Part shown: positions 55,728-55,802 of the stretch, piece by piece
How the letters are laid out: each line of letters starts with the position of its first letter
Numbering within the stretch: position 1 is the first letter of the stretch
Assembly: GCA_964517265.1 (NCBI GenBank)
Contig: CAZFBS010000016.1
Location: 1 to 55,802, forward strand
Direction: 5' to 3'
Length of the DNA stretch: 55,802 bases
Origin: REEP01 sp964517265
Lineage (GTDB): Bacteria > Pseudomonadota > Alphaproteobacteria > Rhodospirillales > Defluviicoccaceae
Position numbers and translations under genes: made by a program
The notes under the pieces: model-generated
Told to the model about the DNA's origin: nothing
Seen by the model: only the letters and a program-made list of their open reading frames with translations
Databases searched by the model: none

Positions 55728-55756
55728 GTCGGAATAGCCCTCAGGCGTATTCCGAC
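55728..55756. repeat. Second palindromic repeat
   Basis: Perfect 9-base arms GTCGGAATA (55728-55736) and TATTCCGAC (55748-55756) around an 11-base loop GCCCTCAGGCG. The TGTAG before the left arm and overall form resemble the dispersed GTAGGTCGGA-type repeats seen in many proteobacteria. It lies 63 bases after the first repeat, in a stretch (55665-55802) with no gene. Confidence 0.65.
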
Positions 55757-55802
55757 GCATGGTTTCATCCGCTTCGCCGGGACATTCGAAATGCTGCTGC
55801 CG

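Noticed and set aside
55570..55802. End of the window as part of a transposon
   Set aside because: Palindromes are present but there is no transposase, no target duplication that I can identify and no long terminal repeat.

Overview
The window looks like chromosomal DNA from a GC-rich alphaproteobacterium, most plausibly of the Rhodospirillales or a close relative. This rests on gene content and order: the mdh-sucC-sucD-sucA-sucB-lpd order, an sdhC-D-A-B operon, an F1-only ATP synthase operon (atpHAGDC with the F0 genes elsewhere), the DUF484-xerC pair beside priA, and an Atm1-type ABC exporter. The species cannot be named from the sequence alone. I saw no phage, insertion sequence with transposase, CRISPR array, rRNA or tRNA.

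Layout. Positions 1-1560 hold the rod-shape genes mreC (cut by the window edge) and mreB on the minus strand. Positions 2064-5107 hold a secreted RTX-type repeat protein facing a sugar-porter MFS permease. Positions 5430-7198 hold a DUF2231 membrane protein and a PQQ-type sorbosone dehydrogenase lipoprotein. Positions 7253-15234 are a minus-strand run of housekeeping genes: enolase, leuA, a small unknown gene, ilvH, ilvB and miaA. Several regulatory-looking RNA structures lie between them. Positions 15367-27512 are mixed: prfC, an AI-2E/PerM permease, a second PQQ-type propeller dehydrogenase, an Atm1-like exporter, a YihY/BrkB protein, a phytase-like esterase, a PLDc_N peptide, a PilZ protein, a lytic transglycosylase, a tiny lipoprotein, and a methyltransferase/FAD-oxidoreductase pair.

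Positions 27760-45985 are the core of central metabolism. They encode succinate dehydrogenase, then a MASE1-PAS-GGDEF cyclase, a sterol-desaturase-like protein and the ZapE ATPase. These are followed by malate dehydrogenase, succinyl-CoA synthetase, the 2-oxoglutarate dehydrogenase complex and an MFS permease. Together they cover 2-oxoglutarate to oxaloacetate apart from fumarase, and the electrons feed the respiratory chain that drives the ATP synthase encoded at 50080-55068. Between these blocks lie xerC, a DUF484 protein and priA (45964-49873).

The right end (55229-55756) has a HicBA toxin-antitoxin pair. Its toxin gene runs into a 95-bp palindromic repeat and is truncated, and a second, unrelated palindromic repeat lies just beyond. 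The observations I think most deserve follow-up are this repeat-truncated hicA, a structured minus-strand RNA ending in a textbook terminator at 8984-9042, a leucine-rich leader with mutually exclusive stems upstream of leuA, and the unusual RTX repeat unit. I did not find a clearly novel multi-gene system; most of the window is ordinary core genome.
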